From JAGXRK01 sp963714415 (GTDB lineage Bacteria > Bacteroidota > Ignavibacteria > Ignavibacteriales > Ignavibacteriaceae): 64,000 nt of DNA. The notes beneath the pieces are model-generated. The model saw only the letters and a program-made list of their open reading frames with translations. It did not search any database and was not told the DNA's origin. The stretch spans positions 124,001 through 188,000 of the forward strand of contig CAVQOL010000001.1 in assembly GCA_963714415.1 (NCBI GenBank), in the 5' to 3' direction. Shown here piece by piece: positions 52,854 through 62,005 of this stretch. Every line of letters starts with the position of its first letter. Position 1 is the stretch's first letter. The position numbers and the translations under genes are program-made.

Positions 52854-55800
52854 CTATTCGGTAACGTTCGACACAGAAGCAGTTTTTCTTGAAAGAAAGG
52901 AATACATAGCAGGAATAACGAACAAAGTAAGGAAGGTTGAAAATATCAATCCGCCGATTACAGCAATACCCATCGAAACACGGCTCTCAGAACCGGCACC
53001 AAGTGCAAGGGCAATAGGAAGAATTCCCAATACTGTGGAAAGACTGGTCATTAAAATTGGTCTTAGTCTAGCAATTGCTGCACTGATAACTGCTTCGGTT
53101 TTTTCAAGTCCGGCAGCTTTTCTTTGATTTGCAAATTCAACAATAAGTATTCCGTTTTTTGTAACTAATCCGATAAGCATAATAATTCCAATCTGGCTAA
53201 AAATATTCAGCGTTTCATTGAAATACCATAGAGTTAAAAGTGCGCCGGCAAGAGCAAGCGGAACAGTGAAAAGAATGATGAATGGATCACGGAAACTTTC
53301 AAACTGAGCGGCAAGGGCAAGATAGATCAATCCAAGTGCGAGTATAAAAGCAAACAACAGACTTGATGAACTTTCCATAAAATCTTTTGAAGGACCATCG
53401 AGAGCAGTTGTGAATGTTTCATCTAAAACCTTGTCGGCAATTTCATACATTGTGTTTATGCCTTCGCCCAAGGTTCTTCCTGGCGCCAATCCTGCCGATA
53501 TTGTTGCAGAGACATAACGGTTAAACCTGAACAACTGTGGCGGTGTGCTCTGCTCTTCAACTAACACAACATTATCAAGCTGAATCATTTCACTTCGATT
53601 GTTCTTCACATACGTTGATTTCAGATTTATAGGTGCATCACGATTTTCTCTATCATACTGACCGATAACCTGGTATTGTTTTCCATCTTTGATGAAAAAT
53701 CCAAATCGTTGTCCACTAAAAGCAGCTTGAATTGTTTGTACAATATCGCTTGTGGAAACTCCCAATGCAATGGCTTTCTGCCTATCAATTGAAAGCCGTA
53801 TCTCGGGTTTATTGAATTTCAGGTTTGCATCGGAAACAGCAAAGATCGGATGATTTCTTATTTCATCTAAAAATTTAGGGAGGAAATCACGCAGCTTTTC
53901 AAAGTTTGGAGCTTGAATAACAAACTGTACGGGCAATCCTCCGCGTCTTCCGCCACCAACTGTTTGTTGCTGTGTAATAAAAATTCTTGCTCCCGTTAGT
54001 ATGTTAATAGCAGGAGTAAGCTGATCAGCAATTTGTTGTTGTGATCTTTTCCTTTGATCTGGTTGTTTAAGAATTAAATTTACGAAACCGGAATTAACAG
54101 AGCTTGATGCGCCAAATCCGGGCGAAGTAACAGAAATAATTCCTTCTCTTTCAGGAACCTTATCACTAATAACTTCAACTAATTCATCCATAAATCTATC
54201 TAAATACTCAAAAGTAACACCCTCCTGACCGGTTACTGATAATACTAAACGACTTCTGTCTTCAAGAGGCGCAAGCTCCGAAGGAATAGATCTGAAAAGG
54301 AAATAGCTCATTACAATAATAACAGCAATACCCGGAAACGTCAGCCATCTTTTACTCATAAAAAAAGTTAAATGTTTTTTATAGGTTTCATTAATTTTTC
54401 TGAAGAAAGGTTCCGTTAGCTCATAAAACTTATTGTGTTTTTCTCTTTTCTTCAGAATTCTTGAACTGAGCATTGGTGTTAATGTGAGAGCAACAAAAGA
54501 TGAAATAATAACGCTTCCGGCAACTACAATACCAAACTCTCTGAATAACCTTCCTGTCAATCCTTGTAAAAAGATAACGGGCAAAAAAACTGAAGCAAGT
54601 GCAACCGTAGTCGAAATTACTGCGAAGAAAATTTCCGCAACACCTTTTCTTGCTGCTTCCGTTGGTTCCATTCTGTTTTCAATCTTTGCGTAAATATTTT
54701 CAAGCACAACTATTGCATCATCAACAACAAGACCTATTGCAAGCACAATTCCAAGAAGAGTTAAAACATTAATTGAGAAATCTGCAATGAACATTATAAA
54801 AAATGAGCCGATAAGAGAAATAGGTATGGCAATAACAGGGATAATTGTGGTTCGCCAGTCTCTCAGGAAAAGAAATATTATCAGCACAACTAATCCAAAT
54901 GCAATTAAAATAGTCTGTTGAACTTCTGCAATCGAATCACGAATAAATTTTGTTACATCAAAACCGATATCTGTTTTAATATCCGGCGGTAAAGATGTTT
55001 TCATCTGATCTAGTCGTCGATAAAACTCGTCGGCAATTTCAATGTTGTTTGCGCCGGCCTGTGCAACAAGTACCACACCAACCATTGGAATCCCATCGCG
55101 CTTTAGAATAGTCCGTTCATTTTCAGCACCAAGCCCAGCATAGCCTAAATCTTTAAGCCTTACGATATTTCCGTCAGCTTCTTTGATGATAAGATCATTA
55201 AATTCCTGTTCGGTCTGAAGCCTGCCCATTGTTCTTATTGAAAGCTCTGTGTTGTCACCCTCAATTCTTCCGGAGGGTAATTCTATATTTTCTCTTGCAA
55301 GAGCATTTCTCACATCAACAGCGGTAAGCTGAAACGAAGCAAGTTTTGCCGGATCTAACCATAAGCGCATCGAATATCTTTTCTGTCCCCATATTTGAAC
55401 GCTGCTAACACCGGGAATGGTTTGAAGTCTTTCCTTAAAAATATTGTTTGCTATTTCAGAAAGTTCAAGAAGATTTCTTGTATCGCTTTGCACATTAAGA
55501 AAAACAATCGGTATTGCATCTGCATCTGCTTTTGAAACAATTGGTATTTCAATATCAGGGGGAAGATTGTATGAAGCTCGTGAAACTCTGTCTCTCACAT
55601 CGTTAGCGGCTGCTTCCATGTCCACATCTATATCAAATTCAACAGTAATTGTACTTCTTCCATCACGACTAACAGAAGTTAAAGTTTTAATTCCTGCAAT
55701 TCCGTTTATTGATTCTTCAAGCGGTTCAGTTACCTGGCTTTCAATAACATCTGCATTGGCTCCGACATAAGTTGTAGAAACTGTAATTATTGGAGGATCT

Positions 55801-55919
55801 ACGGAAGGAAATTCTCTTACACCCAGATAAGTATAGCCTATCACCCCGAACACAACTATTGTAATTGACATTACAATAGCTAAGACAGGTCTTCTAATAC
55901 TTATTGAGGAAAGACTCAT
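52854..55919 (-). CDS. RND efflux permease (HAE1/AcrB-like)
   Basis: Inner-membrane proton-driven exporter of 1021 residues with 12 helices and two large periplasmic loops. The N-terminus is SISIRRPVLAIVMSITIVVF. The proton-relay aspartate pair lies in LGIVLAIGLVVDDAIVVLEN, and the distal lysine is in LVTKNGILIVEFANQ. The frame is intact over 3 kb, unlike shorter genes nearby. It is downstream of a periplasmic adaptor; no outer-membrane TolC-type factor is in the window. Likely drug or lipid export; substrate unknown. Confidence 0.93.
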   Translation of the reverse strand: MSLSSISIRRPVLAIVMSITIVVFGVIGYTYLGVREFPSVDPPIITVSTTYVGANADVIESQVTEPLEESINGIAGIKTLTSVSRDGRSTITVEFDIDVDMEAAANDVRDRVSRASYNLPPDIEIPIVSKADADAIPIVFLNVQSDTRNLLELSEIANNIFKERLQTIPGVSSVQIWGQKRYSMRLWLDPAKLASFQLTAVDVRNALARENIELPSGRIEGDNTELSIRTMGRLQTEQEFNDLIIKEADGNIVRLKDLGYAGLGAENERTILKRDGIPMVGVVLVAQAGANNIEIADEFYRRLDQMKTSLPPDIKTDIGFDVTKFIRDSIAEVQQTILIAFGLVVLIIFLFLRDWRTTIIPVIAIPISLIGSFFIMFIADFSINVLTLLGIVLAIGLVVDDAIVVLENIYAKIENRMEPTEAARKGVAEIFFAVISTTVALASVFLPVIFLQGLTGRLFREFGIVVAGSVIISSFVALTLTPMLSSRILKKREKHNKFYELTEPFFRKINETYKKHLTFFMSKRWLTFPGIAVIIVMSYFLFRSIPSELAPLEDRSRLVLSVTGQEGVTFEYLDRFMDELVEVISDKVPEREGIISVTSPGFGASSSVNSGFVNLILKQPDQRKRSQQQIADQLTPAINILTGARIFITQQQTVGGGRRGGLPVQFVIQAPNFEKLRDFLPKFLDEIRNHPIFAVSDANLKFNKPEIRLSIDRQKAIALGVSTSDIVQTIQAAFSGQRFGFFIKDGKQYQVIGQYDRENRDAPINLKSTYVKNNRSEMIQLDNVVLVEEQSTPPQLFRFNRYVSATISAGLAPGRTLGEGINTMYEIADKVLDETFTTALDGPSKDFMESSSSLLFAFILALGLIYLALAAQFESFRDPFIILFTVPLALAGALLTLWYFNETLNIFSQIGIIMLIGLVTKNGILIVEFANQRKAAGLEKTEAVISAAIARLRPILMTSLSTVLGILPIALALGAGSESRVSMGIAVIGGLIFSTFLTLFVIPAMYSFLSRKTASVSNVTE

Positions 55920-55932
55920 TTAAATTCTTCTA

Positions 55933-57027
55933 TTAATTAAGCTCTGATATACTGACTTTTGCCCCGGGTCTGATTTGTAAAATACCGGAAGTAATAACTG
56001 TATCACCTGCATTAAGTCCCGATAAAATCTGAACTCTTGTTTCTTCACGAATACCAATTTCAACATTTTGCGGAACAACAGTTCCATCTTTATACAAATA
56101 AACTCTTTGTCCTTTTAATTCTGGTACGATAGAGACAGAAGGGACAAGAATAGCACCCGCTGTTTCTTTTAATTTCAACTGAACGTTTGCAAATGCACCG
56201 GGAATAAGATTTTTATATACACGGCAAAAAGCGCGTATCTGTAAAGTTCTTGTGGAGGGGTCAATTCTTGGTTCGATTGCATAAACTTTCGCTGTATAGA
56301 ATTCATTGTCCCCACTTACACGAAATTCTATTTCATCGCCAGGGCGAACCATTGAAGAATATCTTTCAGGAATAGAAAAATCTATTTTTAGATTGCTGAG
56401 ATTTTGTAATCTAGCAATAATTTTAGACGTGTTTACAAAACTTCCTTCACTAACGGATCTTAATCCAACGATACCACTAAAAGGAGCACGAATTTCTGTT
56501 TTTTCAATCTGTGCTTTTATCAAATCACAATCTGCTTTGCTTGCATTAAATTCATTAAGCGTGTTGTCATATTCTTCCTGGCTAATAAGATTCCGTTCTA
56601 AAAGTGTGCGCTGACGAAATTCTTTTTCTTCTGCTACTTTAATTTTTGATTCGGCTCTTCTTAACTGTGCCTGAAAATCGGCATCATTTATTTTAACGAG
56701 AAGATCACCTTTAGTAACATGAGAACCTTCCTTGAAATTAATGCTTATAATTTTTCCTGAAGTTTCACTCTGCAATTCTACTTCTTCATTAGCCATTATT
56801 GATCCGGTTGAAAGAACTATGTTACTTAATCTTTCTGGCTTAACAATATGAGCTTTAACAGGAATTGTCATGTTCATTCTTGCAGCGTTAATATTTGCGG
56901 GTGTGTCGTCTCCAGAGGCAATAAATTTAGGAAGCAATAAAATTAATAAAACTATTATTACTATTACCCCGATTAAAATACTTTTGATTCTTTTTTTCAT
57001 ACTATCAGCCATACGACTAATTAACAT
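55933..57027 (-). CDS. RND efflux periplasmic adaptor (membrane fusion protein)
   Basis: Protein of 364 residues. An N-terminal membrane anchor (ILIGVIVIIVLLILLLPKFI) is followed by the lipoyl half (VELQSETSGKIISINFKEGS), a coiled-coil hairpin (AQLRRAESKIKVAEEKEFRQ), the second lipoyl half (IRAPFSGIVGLRSVSEGSFV), a beta-barrel (RYSSMVRPGDEIEFRV) and the membrane-proximal domain. It links the RND permease to an outer-membrane factor. It precedes the permease by 13 bases. The start could be ATG 57000 (nine codons in), because no clear ribosome binding site is seen at 57027. Confidence 0.92.
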   Translation of the reverse strand: MLISRMADSMKKRIKSILIGVIVIIVLLILLLPKFIASGDDTPANINAARMNMTIPVKAHIVKPERLSNIVLSTGSIMANEEVELQSETSGKIISINFKEGSHVTKGDLLVKINDADFQAQLRRAESKIKVAEEKEFRQRTLLERNLISQEEYDNTLNEFNASKADCDLIKAQIEKTEIRAPFSGIVGLRSVSEGSFVNTSKIIARLQNLSNLKIDFSIPERYSSMVRPGDEIEFRVSGDNEFYTAKVYAIEPRIDPSTRTLQIRAFCRVYKNLIPGAFANVQLKLKETAGAILVPSVSIVPELKGQRVYLYKDGTVVPQNVEIGIREETRVQILSGLNAGDTVITSGILQIRPGAKVSISELN

Positions 57028-57065
57028 ATAAATAAAATATTTGGTTCACTCAAAATTGATAAGAA

Positions 57066-57092
57066 TAAAAAAGCCAGCGAGAGCTGGCCTTT
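57066..57092 (-). terminator. Terminator of rpmE
   Basis: On the minus strand GCCAGC-TCTC-GCTGGC is followed by TTTTTTA. It lies 30 bases past the bL31 stop. Confidence 0.85.
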
Positions 57093-57119
57093 TGTGAATA
57101 ATGTCCGTTGGACAAAAAA

Positions 57120-57368
57120 TTAATTTTTCTTAGAATATTTTTTGTTGAACTTTTCAACTCTTCCTGCTGAATCAAGAAGTTTTTGTTTTCCGGTAAAGAA
57201 CGGATGTGACCCGCTTGAAATTTCAAGTTTTACTAATGGATAAGTGTTTCCATCTTCCCATTTAATTGTTTCACTTGTTTTGATGGTTGAACGGGTTAAG
57301 ATAGCAAAATCACAAGATGCATCTTGAAAAACTACCGGTCTATATCCCGGATGAATGCCTTTTTTCAT
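57120..57368 (-). CDS. rpmE2: Ribosomal protein bL31 type B
   Basis: Protein of 82 residues, opening MKKGIHPGYRPVVFQDASCD. The type-B pattern is clear: IHPGYRPVVFQD, FAILTRSTIKT, EISSGSHPFFTGKQKLLDSA and GRVEKFNKKY. There is no CxxC zinc pair of type A, which fits type B (zinc-independent). I choose ATG 57368 because AGGA is properly spaced before it and the 24-base extension upstream does not look like bL31. Confidence 0.93.
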   Translation of the reverse strand: MKKGIHPGYRPVVFQDASCDFAILTRSTIKTSETIKWEDGNTYPLVKLEISSGSHPFFTGKQKLLDSAGRVEKFNKKYSKKN

Positions 57369-57489
57369 TATTAAATCCTGACTTATTAACAATTATTATT
57401 CAAAATCGTGGCTGTAAATATAGATTATTGGACTTTTAATTCCAATTGATTTAATCCGTGTATTTAATGAAATTTTGTTCGATTTTACA

Positions 57490-57512
57490 TCAAAATCCAG
57501 TCTTCTGGATAT
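57490..57512 (-). terminator. Possible terminator of the sigma-54 activator gene
   Basis: On the minus strand ATCCAG-AAGA-CTGGAT is followed by TTTTG. The T-tract is short, so this is tentative. It lies 29 bases past the stop codon. Confidence 0.5.
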
Positions 57513-57538
57513 ATTATTAAGTTAACGGGTCATATGAC

Positions 57539-59260
57539 TTAAAAACTTATACCCAGCTTTTTCATCTTCCTCCAAAGCGTAGAAGAATTAATATTTAGTT
57601 CCTTAGCGGTATTAGTTCTACTTCCGTTGTTCTTTTTTAATACCCGAATTATCATTTCCTTTTCAAAATCCTCAATTCCACTATTTGTAACGGAGATATC
57701 CGATATCTTGTTATGTTTTATTCTTTCCGGCAGATGTTCTAACTGAATTACATCAGATCGGCAAAGAACAAAACAGTGCTCAATTACATTTTCCAGTTCT
57801 CTGATATTCCCCGGCCAGGAAAAGTTTTGCAATAGATCAAATGCATCGGGTGAAAAATGAGAAACCGATTTGGAAAATCTTTCATTATATTTTTTTATAA
57901 AGTGGCTGACCAGCAAAGGAAAATCATCCATTCGTTCTCTTAAGGAGGGAAGATGAATATTGACAACATTTATTCTGTAAAAAAAATCTTCGCGGAATCT
58001 TCTTTCCCGGATTTCTTGTAAGATATTTTTATTTGTTGCCGCAATAATTCTCACATTAATATTAACTGATTTATTCCCGCCGACTCTTTCAAACTGACGG
58101 GTTTCAAGAACTCTTAATAATTTTGTTTGAACAGGTAAAGAGATATCGCCAATTTCATCAAGGAATAATGTTCCGTTATGTGCAAGCTCAAATCTTCCGA
58201 TTTTTGAATTTATTGCTCCAGTAAAAGCTCCTTTCTCGTGCCCAAACAATTCACTTTCAATTAATGCTTCTACAAATGCACTGCAATTAAGCGCGATGAA
58301 AGGGCCAGTACTACGCGAACTGTTAAGATGAATTGCTCTCGCGACTAATTCTTTCCCTGTTCCGCTTTCTCCGGTAATCAGAACAGAGCTATCAGTTTCT
58401 GCGACACTCTCAATTAAAGCAAATACATTATCCATCTCTTTATTCTTGCCAACTATATTTGAAAACTTGAATTGCGTTTTAAGATGATCGGATAAATTTT
58501 TTATTTCCGAAACGTCAATAAAAGTTTCTACAGCTCCTGTTTTTTCGCCCTTATTATTAATCAGAATTCCAGAATTAACTCTTATAGGAACTTTAAATCC
58601 TTTTTTATTAATTATTTCAAGTTCATTGCCAATGGATGATTTGCCTTTTAACATTGTCTGCTCCATATGGCAGCCGTTTCGGCAGAGGGATGACTTAAAT
58701 ATTTCCCAGCACTTTTTACCATTTGCTTCCGATTTCTTGTAACCTGTTATCTTTTCTGCAGAACGATTAAATGATGTTACATTCCATTCATTATCAATCG
58801 TAAAAGTCCCCTCTATATTGCTGTTAAATATTGCATCAAGTTTATTTTTCTGATCAATTAACTCAAGAGTTTTCTCCTCAATCTCTTCTGCCATGGTCAG
58901 CATTTCTTTTGTATTGCGAAAGACAAAGACAACAGATAACACTTCATCATTTTTATGGATTGGTGTAATTGAGGCAAGCACATTTTTTATTCGCTCTTTG
59001 CTGTCCGATAGGTTAATTGATAGATTTGAAAAAGTTCTGTTCTCTTCAAATGATTCCAAAATCAGTTTTGCATCCTTATCATTTTTTCCAAATAAAATCA
59101 TAAAATCTTTTCCGACAATATCTTCTTCTTCAAATCCGGTAATCCGGCAGGCAGCTTCATTAAAAACAATTACTTTGTGGTCTTTTCCGATAACAGCAAT
59201 ACCATCCGGAATTACTAACGCTTCTTTATTTATATCTAAAAATCTTTTTGCTTCTGTCAT
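57539..59260 (-). CDS. PAS-containing sigma-54-dependent activator divergent from the ORP-like operon
   Basis: Protein of 573 residues: PAS domain (about 10-115), second PAS (about 140-255), AAA+ domain, and Fis-type HTH (about 535-570). Walker A is GESGTGKE (297-304), the sigma-54 loop is GAFTGA (344-349), and RRFREDFFYRINVV follows. The second PAS carries Cys184, Cys193 and Cys197 (KKCWEIFKSSLC then GCHME), which could bind a metal or cluster. It is transcribed away from the Mrp/NifX operon, the same arrangement as the activator of the Desulfovibrio ORP operons. It is the likely regulator of the operon at 59471. Confidence 0.92.
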   Translation of the reverse strand: MTEAKRFLDINKEALVIPDGIAVIGKDHKVIVFNEAACRITGFEEEDIVGKDFMILFGKNDKDAKLILESFEENRTFSNLSINLSDSKERIKNVLASITPIHKNDEVLSVVFVFRNTKEMLTMAEEIEEKTLELIDQKNKLDAIFNSNIEGTFTIDNEWNVTSFNRSAEKITGYKKSEANGKKCWEIFKSSLCRNGCHMEQTMLKGKSSIGNELEIINKKGFKVPIRVNSGILINNKGEKTGAVETFIDVSEIKNLSDHLKTQFKFSNIVGKNKEMDNVFALIESVAETDSSVLITGESGTGKELVARAIHLNSSRSTGPFIALNCSAFVEALIESELFGHEKGAFTGAINSKIGRFELAHNGTLFLDEIGDISLPVQTKLLRVLETRQFERVGGNKSVNINVRIIAATNKNILQEIRERRFREDFFYRINVVNIHLPSLRERMDDFPLLVSHFIKKYNERFSKSVSHFSPDAFDLLQNFSWPGNIRELENVIEHCFVLCRSDVIQLEHLPERIKHNKISDISVTNSGIEDFEKEMIIRVLKKNNGSRTNTAKELNINSSTLWRKMKKLGISF

Positions 59261-59301
59261 TTTTTTTCTGAAATAAAACTAATTAAAACTTAATGAATCT
59301 T

Positions 59302-59353
59302 TTGCAATTATGCAATGCTGTTGCAATAAACTTGCATTATTGCACTATTGCAA
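59302..59353 (+). promoter_or_regulatory. Three TTGCA-N4-TGCAA palindromes (candidate enhancer sites)
   Basis: Perfect sites lie at 59302-59315 (TTGCA-ATTA-TGCAA) and 59340-59353 (TTGCA-CTAT-TGCAA). A third at 59332-59345 has one mismatch (TTGCA-TTAT-TGCAC) and overlaps the last. A lone TTGCAA half-site is at 59322-59327. They lie 40 to 95 bases upstream of the sigma-54-like promoter, the normal place for activator binding. Confidence 0.75.
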
Positions 59354-59396
59354 ATAAAAAACCCGCTATAATCATCAATTTTTTAAGATTTTTGTA

Positions 59397-59412
59397 CGGC
59401 ACAGAATTGCTT
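59397..59412 (+). promoter_or_regulatory. Sigma-54-like promoter of the ORP-like operon (spacing one short)
   Basis: CGGCACAGAATTGCTT contains the -24 GG (59398-59399), an adjoining CAC, and the -12 TTGC (59407-59410). The GG-to-GC interval is 11 bases where sigma-54 needs 12. Given the frequent single-base deletions in this assembly, a missing base is likely. It lies about 60 bases before the ATG at 59471. Confidence 0.65.
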
Positions 59413-59470
59413 GTTTAATTCCTGATGTCTAATTCAACAATAATTTTTATTATGAAAATCTGGAGTGGAA

Positions 59471-60301
59471 ATGAATGAATTCGATCAAAAGAAGAAACAC
59501 GAAGAAGAAGAAAGAAGAATTTCAGAAACTGTTTCAAAAATTAAGCACCGTGTTGCTGTGTTCAGCGGAAAAGGGGGCGTTGGTAAAACCACTGTTAGCG
59601 TTAACCTTGCCTATGCATTAAAATCGAAAGGATTTTCAACGGGAATCCTTGATGCAGATATCACCGGTCCAAATGTAGCTAAAATGTTAAATGTAGAAAG
59701 CGAGTTGATTTTTTTGAATGAAAAGATTATTCCCTTCGAAAAATATGGTGCTAAAATGATTTCAATGGCAGGTTTAATTGAACAAGGTCAACCTTTAATC
59801 TGGCGAGGACCAATGCGTTCAAAAGTGATTAACCAATTTTTAGCTGATGTAGATTGGGGCGAACTAGATTATTTAATTGCTGATCTTCCGCCAGGAACAG
59901 GAGATGAAATTTTAACTATTTCTCAGGAAATGAAACCTGATTATGCAGTCATAGTTACTACACCGCAGGAAGTTTCTGTTCTCGATGCCGAGCGAGCAAT
60001 TAATATGGCAAGGAAACTTGATATTCCATTTGTCGGTGTGGTTGAAAATATGTCGGGGTTTATTTGTCCGCATTGCGGTGCAGTGCTTAATATTTTTGGC
60101 GAAGGCGGTGGCAAAAAATTAGCCGATGATTATAACATTCCATTTCTCGGTTCTATTCCTATTGATATTGATACAAGAATTCTAAGTGATCAAGGCAAAC
60201 CGATTGTCCTTGAGAAACCAAATTGTGAAGTATCAAAATCTTTCAAATCAATTTCAGAGTTAATTCAGGTTCATTTTGAACAAAGTGTTGAGAGTAATTA
60301 A
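59471..60301 (+). CDS. Mrp/NBP35-family ATPase
   Basis: Protein of 276 residues. The deviant Walker A is GKGGVGKTT (33-41), and the CxxC pair is Cys199-Pro-His-Cys202. The Cys pair lies in the place used by Mrp/NBP35 proteins to hold a transferable 4Fe-4S cluster in a dimer. I choose ATG 59471, with GGAG properly spaced, over the GTG at 59465. It is the first gene of the plus-strand operon. In the Desulfovibrio ORP loci an Mrp/ParA-type ATPase is a member of the complex, so this may be its counterpart. Confidence 0.92.
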   Translation: MNEFDQKKKHEEEERRISETVSKIKHRVAVFSGKGGVGKTTVSVNLAYALKSKGFSTGILDADITGPNVAKMLNVESELIFLNEKIIPFEKYGAKMISMAGLIEQGQPLIWRGPMRSKVINQFLADVDWGELDYLIADLPPGTGDEILTISQEMKPDYAVIVTTPQEVSVLDAERAINMARKLDIPFVGVVENMSGFICPHCGAVLNIFGEGGGKKLADDYNIPFLGSIPIDIDTRILSDQGKPIVLEKPNCEVSKSFKSISELIQVHFEQSVESN

Positions 60302-60327
60302 AACTTTTTAATGCAGAAGGAATTTTT

Positions 60328-60774
60328 ATGGATGACATAGTAAAAATAGGAATCATCATTTGTGACAGATATAAAGGCTGTGCAGGTGGAAAGTGTTTCA
60401 GATCAATTAAAGAAAGAGCAGGAGCTTTTGATATTTACAAAGATAAAGAAGTTGAGCTTGTAGGATACACTACCTGCGGAGGATGCCCGGGCGGTAATAT
60501 TGAATATGCGCCTGAAGAATTAAAGAAGAATGGTGCTGAAGTAATTCATTTCGCAACAGGAATGGTTGTTGGCTATCCGCCCTGTCCTTATGTAGATCAC
60601 TTTAAAAAATTTATAGAAACAAAGTACAAATTAAAAGTAGTTGTTGGTACTCATCCGATTCCGGAAAAATATTATCTCACTCATTTAAAGTTAGGAACGT
60701 GGAATACTCCGGAGTGGGAAGAATTAATAAAACCAACACTAAAAGATAAGGAAGTAAGATTGACTTATGACTAA
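60328..60774 (+). CDS. CGGC-domain protein
   Basis: Protein of 148 residues named after its CGGCPGGN motif (TTCGGCPGGNIEYAPEELKK). Further cysteines lie in ICDRYKGCAGGKCFRSIKER and GYPPCPYVD, so at least six can bind a metal or cluster. Its function is unknown; such proteins occur in anaerobes near redox and Fe-S genes. It lies 26 bases after the Mrp gene and overlaps the next gene by 8 bases. Confidence 0.82.
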   Translation: MDDIVKIGIIICDRYKGCAGGKCFRSIKERAGAFDIYKDKEVELVGYTTCGGCPGGNIEYAPEELKKNGAEVIHFATGMVVGYPPCPYVDHFKKFIETKYKLKVVVGTHPIPEKYYLTHLKLGTWNTPEWEELIKPTLKDKEVRLTYD

Positions 60775-61027
60775 AGTTCCGTTACCAATACCGATTTATA
60801 AGTTAGCATTATTGCAGGCTTATTTATATCAGGCTTTTACATTTGAAAAACATTGCGAAAATAATTTTCAGAATACGAAATGGTATTTGAATGAAAATTT
60901 TACACAAGAGGAGATACAGGAGATTTTGAATTTCTTTAATCAAATAGGATTAAAGTGTGATTGCGATGTAATTAATAATCTTGATTTAAAAAATTTAACT
61001 GATGGAATGATAGAATTCCATCATTAA
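60767..61027 (+). CDS. Small hypothetical protein (DUF2695-like)
   Basis: Protein of 86 residues. The C-terminal part, LNFFNQIGLKCDCDVINNLD, has the CDC motif seen in DUF2695 ('...n.GG.CDCEvl.Nv'). The N-terminal part is a likely helix with HCENNFQ. It overlaps the CGGC gene by 8 bases and precedes the radical SAM gene by 17. The family call is tentative; it is clearly part of the operon. Confidence 0.55.
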   Translation: MTKVPLPIPIYKLALLQAYLYQAFTFEKHCENNFQNTKWYLNENFTQEEIQEILNFFNQIGLKCDCDVINNLDLKNLTDGMIEFHH

Positions 61028-61044
61028 TTCTATTAAGGAAAAAT

Positions 61045-61977
61045 ATGTCACTAGTATTTGGTCCAATCCCATCGCGTCGTTTAGGTAGAAGTCTTGGTAT
61101 AAATAATATTCCGCCAAAGATTTGCAGTTATTCCTGCGTGTATTGCCAGGTTGGATTGACTACTCACTTATCAACCGAGCGAAAAGAGTTTTACTCACCT
61201 ATGATTATTTATACCGAAATAAAAGATCGATTGTTAGAGCTTAAAAACAATAAGGAAAGAATCGATTATCTTTCTTTCGTTCCTGATGGTGAGCCAACGC
61301 TTGATGTAAATCTTTATGAAACAATTCAACTTCTTCAGGATTTTGGAATAAAGATTGCAGTATTTACAAATTCATCTCTCATCTGGAAAAAGGAAGTTCA
61401 AGCAGCATTAAAACTTGCTGATTTTGTTTCAGTTAAGATTGATGCAATAGATGAAACCACATGGAAACATATTAATCATCCTGCTTTATCACTTAATCTA
61501 AATAAAATATTAGATGGAATTTTGGAGTTCAAAGAAATTTACAATGGCACACTTGTAACAGAGACAATGTTAATTGATGGACTAAATGATAATGAAGACG
61601 AACTTATAAAAATTGCTCATTTTATCGTAAAGGTTGATCCTGAAATAGCTTATTTGACTATTCCGACAAGACCTACGCCATTAAAAAATATTCATAGCCC
61701 GGATAAAGAAAAAACAGCTGTTGCTTACAGGATTGTAAAATCAATTTACACGGATACGGAGTTATTGAACGAATATGAAGGAAATGAATTTTCTACAAGT
61801 ACTGAAACAGTAGAAAGTTTAATCAGTATTATGGCGGTTCATCCAATGCGTAAGGATGCAGTTGAGAACTATCTGACAAAAGCAAATTCAGATTGGAATA
61901 TTGTTACAAAACTGATAGAAGAGGAAAAGATTAAAGAACTTCAATACGATGGTAATATTTTTTATAAAAAGAATTAA
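61045..61977 (+). CDS. Radical SAM protein (COG0731 type)
   Basis: Protein of 310 residues. It opens SLVFGPIPSRRLGRSLGINN. The cluster motif is Cys27-x3-Cys31-x2-Cys34 (ICSYSCVYCQVG). SAM-binding strands follow: DYLSFVPDGEPTLDVNL and VFTNSSL. This class (COG0731) includes tRNA wybutosine-like enzymes and many uncharacterised ones, and it is often near metal-cluster genes in anaerobes. A C-terminal winged-helix-like tail (AVHPMRKDAVENYLTKANSD) is present. The substrate is unknown. Confidence 0.85.
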   Translation: MSLVFGPIPSRRLGRSLGINNIPPKICSYSCVYCQVGLTTHLSTERKEFYSPMIIYTEIKDRLLELKNNKERIDYLSFVPDGEPTLDVNLYETIQLLQDFGIKIAVFTNSSLIWKKEVQAALKLADFVSVKIDAIDETTWKHINHPALSLNLNKILDGILEFKEIYNGTLVTETMLIDGLNDNEDELIKIAHFIVKVDPEIAYLTIPTRPTPLKNIHSPDKEKTAVAYRIVKSIYTDTELLNEYEGNEFSTSTETVESLISIMAVHPMRKDAVENYLTKANSDWNIVTKLIEEEKIKELQYDGNIFYKKN

Positions 61978-62005
61978 ATCAATAAATCAAAAAGAGGAGA
62001 AAATT

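Noticed and set aside
52854..57027. Complete drug-efflux operon
   Set aside because: Only permease and adaptor are present; no TolC-like outer-membrane gene and no dedicated regulator is adjacent.
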